Assembly: GCF_007830115.1 (NCBI RefSeq)
Contig: NZ_VLKP01000002.1
Location: 124,001 to 188,000, forward strand
Source: Aerolutibacter ruishenii
GTDB taxonomy: Bacteria; Pseudomonadota; Gammaproteobacteria; Xanthomonadales; Xanthomonadaceae
DNA: 64,000 nucleotides
Direction of reading: 5' to 3'
The notes under the pieces were generated by a model. The model did not search any database. It had not been told where the DNA came from and saw only the letters and a program-made list of their open reading frames with translations. Made by a program: the position numbers and the translations under genes. Within the stretch, counting starts at the first letter, position 1. The number at the start of each line of letters is the position of its first letter. Below, piece after piece: positions 17,719 through 26,387 of the stretch.

Positions 17719-19068
17719 TTATTTGCCGATGCAGAAGCTGGAGAAGATGTGCCCCAACAGGTCGTCCGCCCGCACCCGCCCGGTGATCTCGCCCAGCGCC
17801 TCATGCGCCAGGCGCAACGCCTCGGCGGCCAGGTCCAGCATTTCGTGTTCCAGCTGCAGGCGCGCTTCGGCCAGTTCATGCCGGGCCCGCTGCAGCGCCT
17901 CCACGTGGCGCGCGCGCGCGGTGAAGGTGCCCTCGGCACCGTCCGCGGCGTGGCCCAGCGCCAGCGCGCGCAGCCGCGCGTGCAGGTCGTCCAGGCCGGT
18001 TCCGGTCCGGGCGGAAACCCGAACCGTGGCATTGGCCTGCGCGTGCGGTTCGTCCAGCAGGTCGGCCTTGTTATGCACCCACAGCACCTCCGGCACGCCC
18101 GCCAAGGCGTCCTCGACCACAGCGCGCCCGGCATCCGGGTCACGCGCATCGACCACCACGATGGCCAGGTCGGCGCGCCCCAGTTCCGCCCGCGCCCGGC
18201 GCATGCCCTCCTGCTCGACGGCGTCGCCGCCCTCGCGCAGGCCCGCGGTATCCACCAGGCCCAGTTCCACGCCGTCCACGCGCACCACCTCGTGCAGCAG
18301 GTCGCGGGTGGTGCCGGCGATGTCGGTCACGATCGCCCGTTCGGCGCCGGCCAGCGCATTGAGCAGCGAACTCTTGCCGGCGTTGGGCGGGCCGACGATC
18401 ACCGCGTGCAGGCCGTCGCGCAGCCGACGACCGCGTTCCGTGGTCCGCAGCAGGGCATCCAGGTCCAGCGCCAGCGCCGCCAGCTGCGCACGCAGCGCCG
18501 CGCCACCCAGGGTGTCGATGGGTTCGTCGGCGAAATCGATCGCCGCTTCCACGTGCACGCGGGTGCGCAGCAGGCCATCGGCGAGTGCCTCGACCCGGCG
18601 CGAAAACTCGCCGTCCAGCGCACGCCGCGCGGCGCGCGCCGCGGTCAGGTCGGCCGCGGCGATCAGGTCGGCCACCGCCTCGGCCTGCGCGAGGTCCAGA
18701 CGGCCTTCGAGAAACGCGCGCTCGCTGAACTCACCCGGTCGCGCGCGACGCGCGCCCAGCGCGCAGCAACGCGCCACCAGCGCCTCCAGCACCGCGGGAC
18801 TGCCGTGGGCCTGCAGTTCGACCACGTCCTCACCGGTGTAGCTGGCCGGCGCGGCGAAGTACAGCGCGATGCCGTCATCCAGCGTGGCGCCATCGGCGTC
18901 GCGGAAGCGCACGTGGTGTGCATGGCGCACGCGCAGGGCACGGCCGCTGATGGCCTCGGCGATGGCGCGCGCGCGCGGGCCCGACAGGCGCACGATGCCC
19001 ACGCCGCCGGCCCCTGGCGCGGTGGCAACGGCGGCGATCGTGTCGCGGATGTCAGCGGCAGTGTTCAT
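17719..19068 (-). CDS. mnmE: tRNA uridine-5-carboxymethylaminomethyl modification GTPase MnmE
   Basis: A 449-residue protein with the three MnmE parts: the N-terminal folate-binding domain ([37 protein letters not shown]), a helical middle, and the inserted G domain with G1 [10 protein letters not shown]2 GTTRD, G3 DTAGLRE and G4 HNKADL. It ends in the invariant FCIGK, whose Cys is needed for modification. With MnmG it installs the cmnm5 group on U34 of certain tRNAs. The gene keeps its usual place beside yidC, rnpA and rpmH. The ATG at 19068 is chosen because [19 protein letters not shown] matches the family start. Confidence 0.96.
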   Translation of the reverse strand: MNTAADIRDTIAAVATAPGAGGVGIVRLSGPRARAIAEAISGRALRVRHAHHVRFRDADGATLDDGIALYFAAPASYTGEDVVELQAHGSPAVLEALVARCCALGARRARPGEFSERAFLEGRLDLAQAEAVADLIAAADLTAARAARRALDGEFSRRVEALADGLLRTRVHVEAAIDFADEPIDTLGGAALRAQLAALALDLDALLRTTERGRRLRDGLHAVIVGPPNAGKSSLLNALAGAERAIVTDIAGTTRDLLHEVVRVDGVELGLVDTAGLREGGDAVEQEGMRRARAELGRADLAIVVVDARDPDAGRAVVEDALAGVPEVLWVHNKADLLDEPHAQANATVRVSARTGTGLDDLHARLRALALGHAADGAEGTFTARARHVEALQRARHELAEARLQLEHEMLDLAAEALRLAHEALGEITGRVRADDLLGHIFSSFCIGK

Positions 19069-19100
19069 TGGGGAATCGTCGCATTTTTGACGGGCCGGAC

Positions 19101-19215
19101 GGAGGGGAGTGCGGCCATGCATTGCTCCGTCCCTCCATCGCGGCATCCTGCCGCGAGTCGGGCCGCGCGCCATCCATGGCGCGCTTCTGCGCAACGCACG
19201 GCCACACTCCCCTCC
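19101..19215. repeat. Structured intergenic repeat, copy 1
   Basis: The element has imperfect complementary ends of 25 bp (19101-19125 and 19191-19215, 22 of 25 pairs match, the three differences being transitions). Inside are two hairpins: CGCGGCA/TGCCGCG around TCC (19139-19155) and GCGCGCCA/TGGCGCGC around TCCA (19165-19184), separated by GAGTCGGGC. A second copy with the same plan lies at 43138-43247 in the opposite orientation. Neither copy codes for protein. It resembles REP/BIME-type dispersed elements but I cannot assign it to a named family. Confidence 0.7.
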
Positions 19216-19279
19216 TTGCCCAACCTTGAGGTGTGTTGCAGGAAAGCCGGCGCTCGACATTGTCGGACGTCCAAAAACA

Positions 19280-19301
19280 AAGCCCGCCAAGCGGCGGGCT
19301 T
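19280..19301 (-). terminator. Intrinsic terminator of the rpmH-rnpA-yidC operon
   Basis: AAGCCCGCC and GGCGGGCTT form a 9-bp stem with a 4-base loop, followed on the minus strand by TTGTTTTTGG. It lies 24 bp after the yidC stop and separates yidC from mnmE. Confidence 0.85.
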
Positions 19302-19324
19302 CATCGGGGCGAGGCGTCGCGGGC

Positions 19325-21040
19325 TTACGCCTTCGCCGGCGCCTCGGCGTACTTCTTGGTCATCCACCACTGCTGCAGCAGGCCCAGCGCGCCGTTGGTG
19401 ATCCAGTACAGCACCAGGCCGGCCGGGAAGAAGGCGAACATCACGCCGAACACCAGCGGCATGTACTGCATCATCTTCTGCTGCATCGGGTCCATGCCCG
19501 GCGTCACCGGCGTGAGCTTCTGCGTGGCCCACATCACCGCCATGTTCAGCACCGGCAGCACGAAGTACGGATCGCGCGCGGTCAGGTCCTGGATCCAGCC
19601 CATCCACGGCGCGTGGCGCAGTTCCACCGATTCCGACAGCATCCAGTACAGGGCCAGGAACACCGGCATCTGCAGCAGGATCGGGAAGCAACCGCCCATC
19701 GGGTTGATCTTCTCCTTCTTGTACAGCTCCATCATCGCCATCTGGAACTTCTGCTTGTCGTCGCCGTAGCGCTCCTTGAGCTGGGCGATGCGCGGCTGGA
19801 ACTTGCGCATCTTGGCCATCGACTTGTACTGCGCGGCGGACAGCGGGTACATCAGCAGCTTGAGCACCACCACCAGGCCGACGATCGACCAGCCCCAGTT
19901 GCCGATCAGGCCGTGGATCTTCTCCAGCACCCAGAACAGCCAGCCGGCGATGGTGGCCATGATGCTGTAGCTGCTGAAGTCGACCGCGCGCTCCAGGCCC
20001 GGCACGTTCGACGCCTCGATCTGCTTGACCAGCTTCGGGCCGACCCACAGGCGCGCCTCGGTGGCGGCCTTGGTGCCCGGGGCCACGCTCACGCCGGGGC
20101 CGACTTCGCGGATCAGGTACTGGGTGCCACCGGTGCCGGTGGGGGTGGCGAGCGAGAAGGTGCCGACATCCTTTTCGCCCGGTACCCATGCGGCGAAGAA
20201 GTGGTGCTGCAGCATGCCGATCCAGCCGCCGGTGACCTGCTTGTTGAGCGGGCCATCGTCGACGAAGTCATCGAACTTGCGCTTCTCGTACTTGTCGGTG
20301 CTGCTGTACCACGCCGCACCCTGGAAGCTGTACTGCTCGGCGCTCATGGGTCCGGACTTGACCAGCGCACGCGGCACGCGCGCCAGCTGGCGGTAGACGA
20401 AGCCCTGCCACGGCGCGGTGCCAGCGTTGACGACCTCGTCGCGCACGGCGACCACGTACTGGCCGCGCGTGAAGGTGTAGGTGCGGCGGATGCTCACGCC
20501 ATTGGGGCCGGTCCAGGTGAACGGCACGGTCACGCTGTCGGCACCGGCCGGCAGGGCGAAGGTGGTCTGGCCGCCTTCCGGCACGAACCCGGACTGGTGG
20601 GTCGGCGCGGCGCCGCCCTGGCTGACCCAGCCGCTCTGGGCGACGAAATAGTTGGCCGCGTCCTGCGCGAACAGGCGCACCGGCGGGCTGCCGGCGGCAC
20701 CGGTCTGCGGATAGGCCAGCAGGTCGGCCTCGCGCATCTCGCCGCCATCGAGCACCACCTTGAGTACGTCGGTGGTCACGGTAACGGTCGTGGCCTGCGC
20801 AGCGGCCGGGGTGGCGCCCACGGTGGCCAGCGGGGCCGCGGCCGGCACGCCCGGTAGCGCACCCTGGACAGCACTGGGTACGCTGCCCGGCGCGGCCGCG
20901 GTGGGCACGGCGGGTGCACTTGCCACCGGCGCCGCAGCGGCTGGAGTCGCCGGTGCGGCCTGCTCCTTGCCCCACTCCATCCACAGCAGCGCAGCCACCA
21001 TCAGCCAGGCGAAGATCAGGAAGGTGCGGGTCTGGTTCAT
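19325..21040 (-). CDS. yidC: Membrane protein insertase YidC
   Basis: A 571-residue inner-membrane insertase. An N-terminal helix ([22 protein letters not shown]) is followed by an Ala/Pro-rich stretch, a large periplasmic beta domain (about residues 70-350) and the conserved five-helix Oxa1-type core: [37 protein letters not shown] is described here in part, with the groove Arg in that helix region, then [23 protein letters not shown], and [30 protein letters not shown]. It inserts proteins with Sec or alone. It lies between rnpA and a terminator as in most proteobacteria. Confidence 0.97.
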   Translation of the reverse strand: MNQTRTFLIFAWLMVAALLWMEWGKEQAAPATPAAAAPVASAPAVPTAAAPGSVPSAVQGALPGVPAAAPLATVGATPAAAQATTVTVTTDVLKVVLDGGEMREADLLAYPQTGAAGSPPVRLFAQDAANYFVAQSGWVSQGGAAPTHQSGFVPEGGQTTFALPAGADSVTVPFTWTGPNGVSIRRTYTFTRGQYVVAVRDEVVNAGTAPWQGFVYRQLARVPRALVKSGPMSAEQYSFQGAAWYSSTDKYEKRKFDDFVDDGPLNKQVTGGWIGMLQHHFFAAWVPGEKDVGTFSLATPTGTGGTQYLIREVGPGVSVAPGTKAATEARLWVGPKLVKQIEASNVPGLERAVDFSSYSIMATIAGWLFWVLEKIHGLIGNWGWSIVGLVVVLKLLMYPLSAAQYKSMAKMRKFQPRIAQLKERYGDDKQKFQMAMMELYKKEKINPMGGCFPILLQMPVFLALYWMLSESVELRHAPWMGWIQDLTARDPYFVLPVLNMAVMWATQKLTPVTPGMDPMQQKMMQYMPLVFGVMFAFFPAGLVLYWITNGALGLLQQWWMTKKYAEAPAKA

Positions 21041-21066
21041 GGGCAGGAAGGCTCGGCCGGCGCCGC

Positions 21067-21564
21067 TCAGGGCGCGGGATCGGTGGACGGGGAAGCGGCC
21101 GGCATTGTGCCGGGCGCGGAAGTCAGGGGCAATTCACCACTGCCCCGAGATGCGGCCGCTTCGGCCGGACGCAAGGCGCCGGCCCGCTTGAGCAGGCCGA
21201 GGAAGGCGCTGCGCAGCTCCTCGCCGCTGCAGCGCGAAGCACCCGGGCGCGCGACCACGACGTAGTCGCCCGCGGCGAGCCGGGCCCGCTGCAGGCGGAA
21301 GGTGTCGCGCAGGATGCGCTTGATGCGGTTGCGACCGACCGCGCGCGGATCGACCTTGCGCGAGACCGCCAGACCCAGCCGCGGCGGGCCGGCAGGCGGT
21401 GTCGGGGCGGATTCGTCATCCCCGCCCGCACCGGCCGACGCGGGCGCGCCCTGCCAATGCAGCGCAAGCACGGGCAGCGCCACGCGCCGGCCGTGCTTGA
21501 AGATGCGGTCGAAGTCGGAACGCGCGCGGACCCGCGCGGTGCGCGGGTAGCGGTTCAGCGCCAT
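21067..21564 (-). CDS. rnpA: Ribonuclease P protein component
   Basis: A 165-residue basic protein that helps the RnpB RNA cut tRNA 5' leaders. The family signature is [13 protein letters not shown], preceded by [16 protein letters not shown]. The N-terminus is [26 protein letters not shown]. Two parts are longer than usual: an acidic, Pro/Gly-rich insertion of about 24 residues ([20 protein letters not shown]) between the first beta strand and the RLGLAVSRK block, and a disordered C-terminal tail of about 30 residues. Start at 21564 with the ATG 43 bp downstream of rpmH. Longer minus-strand frames through this region are not supported. Confidence 0.93.
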   Translation of the reverse strand: MALNRYPRTARVRARSDFDRIFKHGRRVALPVLALHWQGAPASAGAGGDDESAPTPPAGPPRLGLAVSRKVDPRAVGRNRIKRILRDTFRLQRARLAAGDYVVVARPGASRCSGEELRSAFLGLLKRAGALRPAEAAASRGSGELPLTSAPGTMPAASPSTDPAP

Positions 21565-21607
21565 CGGGCGTCTACGGCCACGCGGGGCGGCCGGAGTCAG
21601 TCTGCGC

Positions 21608-21748
21608 TCAGGCGCAGAGACGCTTGCGGCCCTTGGCGCGACGGCGGGCGAGGACCTTGCGGCCGTCGGCGGTCGCCATGCGGGCACGGAAGCCGTGGTC
21701 GCGGGCGCGCTTGAGGTTGCTGGGCTGGTAGGTGCGCTTGGTGGCCAT
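21608..21748 (-). CDS. rpmH: 50S ribosomal protein L34
   Basis: A 46-residue, very basic protein: [19 protein letters not shown] at the start, [21 protein letters not shown] at the centre and a short LCA end. It matches bacterial L34 almost residue for residue. It heads the rpmH-rnpA-yidC operon. In related genomes this gene is the neighbour of dnaA, transcribed away from it; here dnaA is about 40 kb away and on the same strand. Confidence 0.97.
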   Translation of the reverse strand: MATKRTYQPSNLKRARDHGFRARMATADGRKVLARRRAKGRKRLCA

Positions 21749-22011
21749 GGTCCGGCTCTGCGTTTATGCGGGAAAAGACTTGGGATGGTAGCGCGAGACC
21801 CCTGCGCGGTCAACTGGGCAGCCACGCACACGCAGGGGCCAAGGGTGACCGTCGCCCCGGATTGGCCACCGCGGCGCGCACGCCGGCCGGTGGCCTGCGA
21901 CAATGATAGCCCTTTCGTGTCCTGTTCAGCTGGCCATGGCCAAGCTGCACGGGTTTTGTCCCGCAGCACGCCCTTGCCATCCGGGTTCGCCCGCCCTTTG
22001 CCAGAGACCGC

Positions 22012-22800
22012 ATGACCGACGTCCAGCCCATCGTCCGCCTGCGCGACGTCCGCCTCGAACGCGGCGGACGGGTGATCCTGCGCGACATCAACCTCGACGT
22101 CCCGCGCGGACGCGTGGTGGCGGTGCTGGGCCCTTCGGGCTGCGGCAAGTCGACCCTGCTGTCGGCGCTGACCGGACAATTGGAGCCGGCCGCCGGCACG
22201 GTCGAAGTGCTGGGCCGCCAGGTGCCGCGCGGCCACCGCGAACTGCTGGTGCTGCGCCGCAGCCTGGGCGTGCTGCTGCAGGGCAACGGCCTGCTGACCG
22301 ACCTGACCGCGGCCGAGAACGTCGGCCTGCCGCTGCGCACCCACACCGACCTGCCCGAGCCGGTGATCCGCCGGCTGGTGCTGATGAAGTTGCACGCGGT
22401 CGGTTTGCAGGCGGCCGCCGACGCCTACCCGCGCGAACTGTCCGGCGGCATGGCGCGGCGCGTGGCGCTGGCGCGCGCGTTGGCGCTGGACCCGCCACTG
22501 ATGATCTACGACGAGCCGCTGACCGGGCTGGACCCGATCGCCAGCGGCGTGGTCATGGACCTGGTGCGCCGGCTCAACGACACCCTGGGCCTGACCAGCA
22601 TCGTGGTCACCCACCACGTGCACGAGACCCTGCCGGTGGCCGACCATGCCATCGTGATGGCCAATGGCGGCATCGTCTTCTCAGGCACCCCTGCCGAGCT
22701 GGAGACCAGCGACGATCCGCTCGTGCGCCAGTTCCTGCGCGGCGAGCCGGACGGCCCGATCGCCTTCGACGCGGCCCCGCGCACCCCGGAGGCCGCATGA
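22012..22800 (+). CDS. mlaF: Phospholipid ABC transporter ATP-binding protein MlaF
   Basis: A 262-residue ATPase with Walker A GPSGCGKST, Q-loop GVLLQGNGL, signature ELSGGMARR, Walker B LMIYDEPLTGLD and switch His VTHHVHE. The GxGLFxxL-like QGNGLLTDLTAAENV block is characteristic of MlaF/Ttg2A. It powers the MlaFEDB complex that moves phospholipids between the inner membrane and the periplasmic carrier MlaC to keep the outer membrane asymmetric. It is the first gene of a complete mlaFEDCBA run on the plus strand and is divergent from rpmH. Confidence 0.94.
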   Translation: MTDVQPIVRLRDVRLERGGRVILRDINLDVPRGRVVAVLGPSGCGKSTLLSALTGQLEPAAGTVEVLGRQVPRGHRELLVLRRSLGVLLQGNGLLTDLTAAENVGLPLRTHTDLPEPVIRRLVLMKLHAVGLQAAADAYPRELSGGMARRVALARALALDPPLMIYDEPLTGLDPIASGVVMDLVRRLNDTLGLTSIVVTHHVHETLPVADHAIVMANGGIVFSGTPAELETSDDPLVRQFLRGEPDGPIAFDAAPRTPEAA

Positions 22801-22861
22801 CCGCCGCCCATTCCGCCGCGGGCCCACGCCCGGCGACCCGCCACGCCCCGGAGGGCTGCTG

Positions 22862-23611
22862 ATGCCGTTTGCCACCGCGACCCGCTCGCTGGGCCAGGCC
22901 GGGCTGTTCACCCTGTCGGTGTTCCGCGCGTCCAGGCCGAGCCTCGACTTCTGGCGCGAGCTGACCCGCGAGATCTATAAGATCGGCGCACGTTCGCTGC
23001 CGATCATCGCCGTTGGCGGCGCATTCGTCGGCCTTGTCCTGACCTTGCAGGGCTACCGCACGCTCGCCACCTTCGGCGCCAGCAATTCCCTGTCCACCCT
23101 GCTGGGCCTGTCGCTGTACCGCGAGCTGGGCCCGGTGCTGACCGCGCTGCTGTTCATCGGCCGCGCCGGCAGCTCCATCGCCGCCGAACTGGGGCTGATG
23201 CGCGCCACCGACCAGATCACCGCGCTGGAGCTGATGGCGATCGACCCGGTGGGCAAGGCGGTGGCGCCGCGCTTCTGGGCGGCGGTGCTGAGCGTGCCGT
23301 TGCTGACCGGCTTCTTCTGCAGCTTCGCCATCGCCGCCAGCTACCTGGAGGCGGTGCACGTGATCGGGCTGGACGCGGGCTACTTCTGGCCGGCGCTGAA
23401 GGACAATGTCGACTTCGTCGATGATTTCCTGGTCTCGCTGCTCAAGTCGGCGGTGTTCGGCGCCACCGCGGCGTTGACCGCGGCCTTCGTCGGCTTCCAT
23501 GCCGAGCCGACCATCGAAGGCACCTCGGTGGCGACCACCCGTGCGGTGGTCAACGCCTCGCTGCTGGTGCTGATGCTCAACTTCGTCATGTCGGCGCTGC
23601 TGTTCCAATGA
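22862..23611 (+). CDS. mlaE: Phospholipid ABC transporter permease MlaE
   Basis: A 249-residue permease of the MlaE/Ttg2B family. Recognisable blocks are EIYKIGARSLPIIAVGGAFVGLVLTLQGY, ELGPVLTALLFIGRAGSSIAAELGLMRATDQITALE (in part) and the C-terminal ATTRAVVNASLLVLMLNFVMSALLF. Five to six hydrophobic segments are visible. The family motif E-x-G-P-V-L-T-A-L is intact. It starts 61 bp after mlaF. Confidence 0.94.
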   Translation: MPFATATRSLGQAGLFTLSVFRASRPSLDFWRELTREIYKIGARSLPIIAVGGAFVGLVLTLQGYRTLATFGASNSLSTLLGLSLYRELGPVLTALLFIGRAGSSIAAELGLMRATDQITALELMAIDPVGKAVAPRFWAAVLSVPLLTGFFCSFAIAASYLEAVHVIGLDAGYFWPALKDNVDFVDDFLVSLLKSAVFGATAALTAAFVGFHAEPTIEGTSVATTRAVVNASLLVLMLNFVMSALLFQ

Positions 23612-23669
23612 CCCGTCCGTTTCCTACCCGTGCGCGTACTGCGATGCGCGCCTGCCAGGTGATCCACCC

Positions 23670-24221
23670 ATGAGCTCACGCAGTCCTCGTATCGAATTCG
23701 CCGTCGGCGCCTTCCTGCTGCTGGCCCTGGCCTCGCTGCTGGTGCTGGCGGTGGCCTCCACCAACGGCCAGTGGGGCTTCGGCAGCGACAACTACCCGCT
23801 GAAGGCCCGCTTCAGCACCATCGGCGCGCTGCGCCCCAACGCCCCGATCAAGATCGGCGGCGTGGCCATCGGCCAGGTGGCGAAGATCGAGCTGGACCCG
23901 GTCAAGTTCGATTCGGTGGTGACCCTGTCGATCGACAACCGGTACAAGGACCTGCCGGCCGACACCGCCGCCAGCATCCTGACCAGCGGCCTGCTGGGCG
24001 AGAGCTACATCAACCTGGCGCCGGGCGGCGACCCGGAGACGCTCAAGCCCGGCGACGAGATCTACATGACCCAGGCCGCGGTGGACCTGATCCAGCTGGT
24101 GGGCAAATACATGTTCAGCGGCGGTGGAGCCAAGGCCGGCGACAATGCCGCGCAATCGACCGAGGGTGCCGGTGACGTGCCGGACTACCTGCAGGAAGAC
24201 ACCCCGACCCCCAAGGAATAA
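23670..24221 (+). CDS. mlaD: Phospholipid-binding MCE-domain protein MlaD
   Basis: A 183-residue protein with one N-terminal helix (IEFAVGAFLLLALASLLVLAVAS) and one MCE domain (YPLKARFSTIGALRPNAPIKIGGVAIGQVAKIEL), followed by TSGLLGESYINLAPGGDPETLKPGDEI. MlaD forms a hexameric ring on the periplasmic side of MlaE and hands lipids to MlaC. The C-terminal tail after LVGKYMF is Gly/Ala-rich and looks disordered. The gene lies six bases before mlaC. Confidence 0.93.
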   Translation: MSSRSPRIEFAVGAFLLLALASLLVLAVASTNGQWGFGSDNYPLKARFSTIGALRPNAPIKIGGVAIGQVAKIELDPVKFDSVVTLSIDNRYKDLPADTAASILTSGLLGESYINLAPGGDPETLKPGDEIYMTQAAVDLIQLVGKYMFSGGGAKAGDNAAQSTEGAGDVPDYLQEDTPTPKE

Positions 24222-24227
24222 TCCGCC

Positions 24228-24884
24228 ATGAAGCGATCCTTCCTCACGATCGTCATTGCCTCGGCGCTGCTGACCGCGGCCCCGGCCACGGTGCTCGCGC
24301 AGGCCAAGGCCGCTCCAGCCGCCACGGCGGCCAAGGCCGGCACCCCGAGCCAGCTGGTGCTGACCAACAGCACCCGCATCCTGACCACGCTGGAGGCCCG
24401 CCGCGGCGAGTTCACCAAGGACCGCGCCGCGTTGCGCGCGTTCGTGGCCAGCGAGTTCGACGCGCTGTTCGACCGCGACTACGCCGCCCGCCTGGTGCTG
24501 GGCGTGCACGGCCGCGGCGCCTCCGAGGCCGACATCAACGTATTCGCCGACGCACTGGCCGACAGCCTGATGCAGCGCTACGGCTCGTCGCTGCTGGACC
24601 TCAACGCCAAGCTGAAGGTGCGGGTGAAGTCCGAGACTCCGTTGCGCAACGGCGCCATCGTCAAGGTCTCCAGCGAATACCTGCGCCAGGGCGCCGAGCC
24701 GGTACCGGTGGATTACCTGATGCGCAAGGTCGGCTCGCAGTGGAAGGCGTTCGACGTGATGGTGGAAGGCGTCAGCTTCGTGCAGACCTTCCGCAACCAG
24801 TTCGACGCGCCGCTCAAGCGCAAGCCGATCGTGCAGGTGGCCGCCGACATCAAGGCCGGCCGCCTGCAGGCCACGGCCAACTGA
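24228..24884 (+). CDS. mlaC: Periplasmic phospholipid carrier MlaC
   Basis: A 218-residue protein with a cleavable signal peptide (MKRSFLTIVIASALLTAAPATVLAQA, cut after AQA or LA-QA). The mature part has the Tol_Tol_Ttg2 fold: FDALFDRDYAARLVLG, LADSLMQRYGSSLLD, and YLMRKVGSQWKAFDVMVEGVSFVQTFRNQFD (partly quoted). MlaC shuttles phospholipids between MlaA at the outer membrane and MlaFEDB at the inner membrane. The gene lies between mlaD and mlaB with gaps of six and two bases. Confidence 0.93.
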   Translation: MKRSFLTIVIASALLTAAPATVLAQAKAAPAATAAKAGTPSQLVLTNSTRILTTLEARRGEFTKDRAALRAFVASEFDALFDRDYAARLVLGVHGRGASEADINVFADALADSLMQRYGSSLLDLNAKLKVRVKSETPLRNGAIVKVSSEYLRQGAEPVPVDYLMRKVGSQWKAFDVMVEGVSFVQTFRNQFDAPLKRKPIVQVAADIKAGRLQATAN

Positions 24885-24886
24885 GC

Positions 24887-25195
24887 ATGGCTGTCACCAC
24901 CGGCCAGGCGGGCAGCGTCGTCGCGTCGTTGCGCCGCGACGGCGAGGCGCTGGTGTTCAATGGCGTGCTGGCGCGCGATGCGGTGGCAGGGTTGTGGCGG
25001 CAGGCGCTGCCACAGCTGGCCGGCGTGCACCGGCTGGACCTGGCCGGTGTGCGCAGTGTCGACAGCGCCGGCCTGGCGCTGCTCGCCGAGCTGGCGGCAC
25101 GCACCGGGGGCGCCACCGTAGTGGGCCTGCCCGAAGGCCTGCCGGAACTGCGCGATGCCTACCGCCTGGACGACGCGCTGGCGTTTGCGCGCTGA
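24887..25195 (+). CDS. mlaB: STAS-domain protein MlaB
   Basis: A 102-residue single STAS domain: LVFNGVLARDAVAGLWRQAL, then LDLAGVRSVDSAGLALLAELAAR with the conserved Asp-Ser pair, then VGLPEGLPELRDAY. MlaB binds MlaF and stabilises or regulates the transporter. It starts two bases after the mlaC stop (ATG at 24887), and the context leaves little doubt. Longer frames that begin earlier in mlaC are not real. Confidence 0.9.
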   Translation: MAVTTGQAGSVVASLRRDGEALVFNGVLARDAVAGLWRQALPQLAGVHRLDLAGVRSVDSAGLALLAELAARTGGATVVGLPEGLPELRDAYRLDDALAFAR

Positions 25196-25269
25196 ATTCG
25201 CACACAGCATTCCGGTGGCGGTGGCAGAAGAACACACCGGCCGGCCACCCCAGCGACTACACTGACACG

Positions 25270-26346
25270 ATGCGCGCACACGGACTCGCCCTTGCCCTGG
25301 CCGGCCTGCTGGCCACTGCCCCCCACGCCTTCGCCCAGGCTGCGGCGCAGGGCGCTGAACCGGCCGCGCCGGCCGCCGTCGAGGCGCTGGCGGTCGAGGT
25401 GGCGGAGGCTCCGCCCGCCACGAATGCACCCGTGCCGGCACCGGTGGACGCGACCGGCGGTACCCCGGTCGCTGCAGCGACGCCGACCGATGCGGCCACG
25501 ACCCAGGATCCGGCTACGGCACCGCCTACCGGCACCGACGCGCGCACCAACGCCGAGCGCGACTTCGATGCGCTGTACGGCAACGGCGAGCCCTACAACC
25601 CGGTCGCCGATCCCACCCTGCCCCCTGCGGCCAACGTGGGCGTCGCGTACGACCCGTGGGAGCGCTACAACCGCCCCATGCACCGCTTCAACAACGCGGT
25701 CGACCGTACGGTAGCGCGGCCGCTGGCGCGCGCCTACGTGCGCGCCGTGCCGCGGCCGGTGAGGCTGGGCGTGACCAACTTCTTCAACAACCTCGGGCAG
25801 CCGGTGTCGGCGGTCAATGCGCTGCTGCAGGGCAAGCCGAGGCAGGCTGCGCATTCGCTGGGCCGCTTCGTGGTCAATTCCACGCTGGGTATCGCCGGCC
25901 TCTTCGATCCGGCCAGCGACGCCAAGCTCGACAACCGCCGCGAGGACTTCGGCCAGACCCTGGGCGTGTGGGGCTGGAAGCGCTCGCGCTACGTGGAGCT
26001 GCCACTGTTCGGGCCGCGCACGCTGCGCGACACTTTCGGCATGGCGGCCGACGCGCCGTTGAGCCCGGTGCGGCAGATCGAGGAAGACAAGGTGCGCGTG
26101 GGCCTGCAGGGCCTGCAGCTGGTCGACGTGCGCGCGCAGCTGCTGGCCATCGACAGCCTGCGCGAAGGCGCCGAGGATGACTACACGCTGGTGCGCGATG
26201 CGTGGATGCAGCGCCGCGACTACCAGATCTTCGGCGATCGCCAGCTCGACAGCGACCAGACACTGCCGGACTACCTCAAGGAAGAGAACAACCCGCTGGT
26301 GCCGATCGACGCGATCCCGGTAACCCCGTCCACCGGCAACAACTGA
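25270..26346 (+). CDS. mlaA: Outer-membrane phospholipid-removal protein MlaA (VacJ)
   Basis: A 358-residue protein. The MlaA domain (about residues 105-320) has the hallmark DPWERYNRPMHRFNNAVDRTVARPLARAY (in part), FFNNLGQPVSAVNALLQGK, FVVNSTLGIAGLFDPASDAKL, REDFGQTLGVWG and FGPRTLRD. The N-terminus is an ordinary signal peptide (ATAPHAFAQA) without a lipobox cysteine, whereas MlaA of E. coli is a lipoprotein. A low-complexity linker rich in Ala, Pro and Thr (about residues 24-90) follows the signal. MlaA extracts misplaced phospholipids from the outer leaflet with porins. ATG at 25270, 74 bp after mlaB. Confidence 0.92.
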   Translation: MRAHGLALALAGLLATAPHAFAQAAAQGAEPAAPAAVEALAVEVAEAPPATNAPVPAPVDATGGTPVAAATPTDAATTQDPATAPPTGTDARTNAERDFDALYGNGEPYNPVADPTLPPAANVGVAYDPWERYNRPMHRFNNAVDRTVARPLARAYVRAVPRPVRLGVTNFFNNLGQPVSAVNALLQGKPRQAAHSLGRFVVNSTLGIAGLFDPASDAKLDNRREDFGQTLGVWGWKRSRYVELPLFGPRTLRDTFGMAADAPLSPVRQIEEDKVRVGLQGLQLVDVRAQLLAIDSLREGAEDDYTLVRDAWMQRRDYQIFGDRQLDSDQTLPDYLKEENNPLVPIDAIPVTPSTGNN

Positions 26347-26387
26347 GCACGGCGCGGCACGCACGCCGTGCCGCCACAATCCCAACC

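Noticed and set aside
19109-20857. Plus-strand frame of 582 codons
   Set aside because: Antisense of yidC and the intergenic repeat, His/Arg/Gln-rich and without domains.
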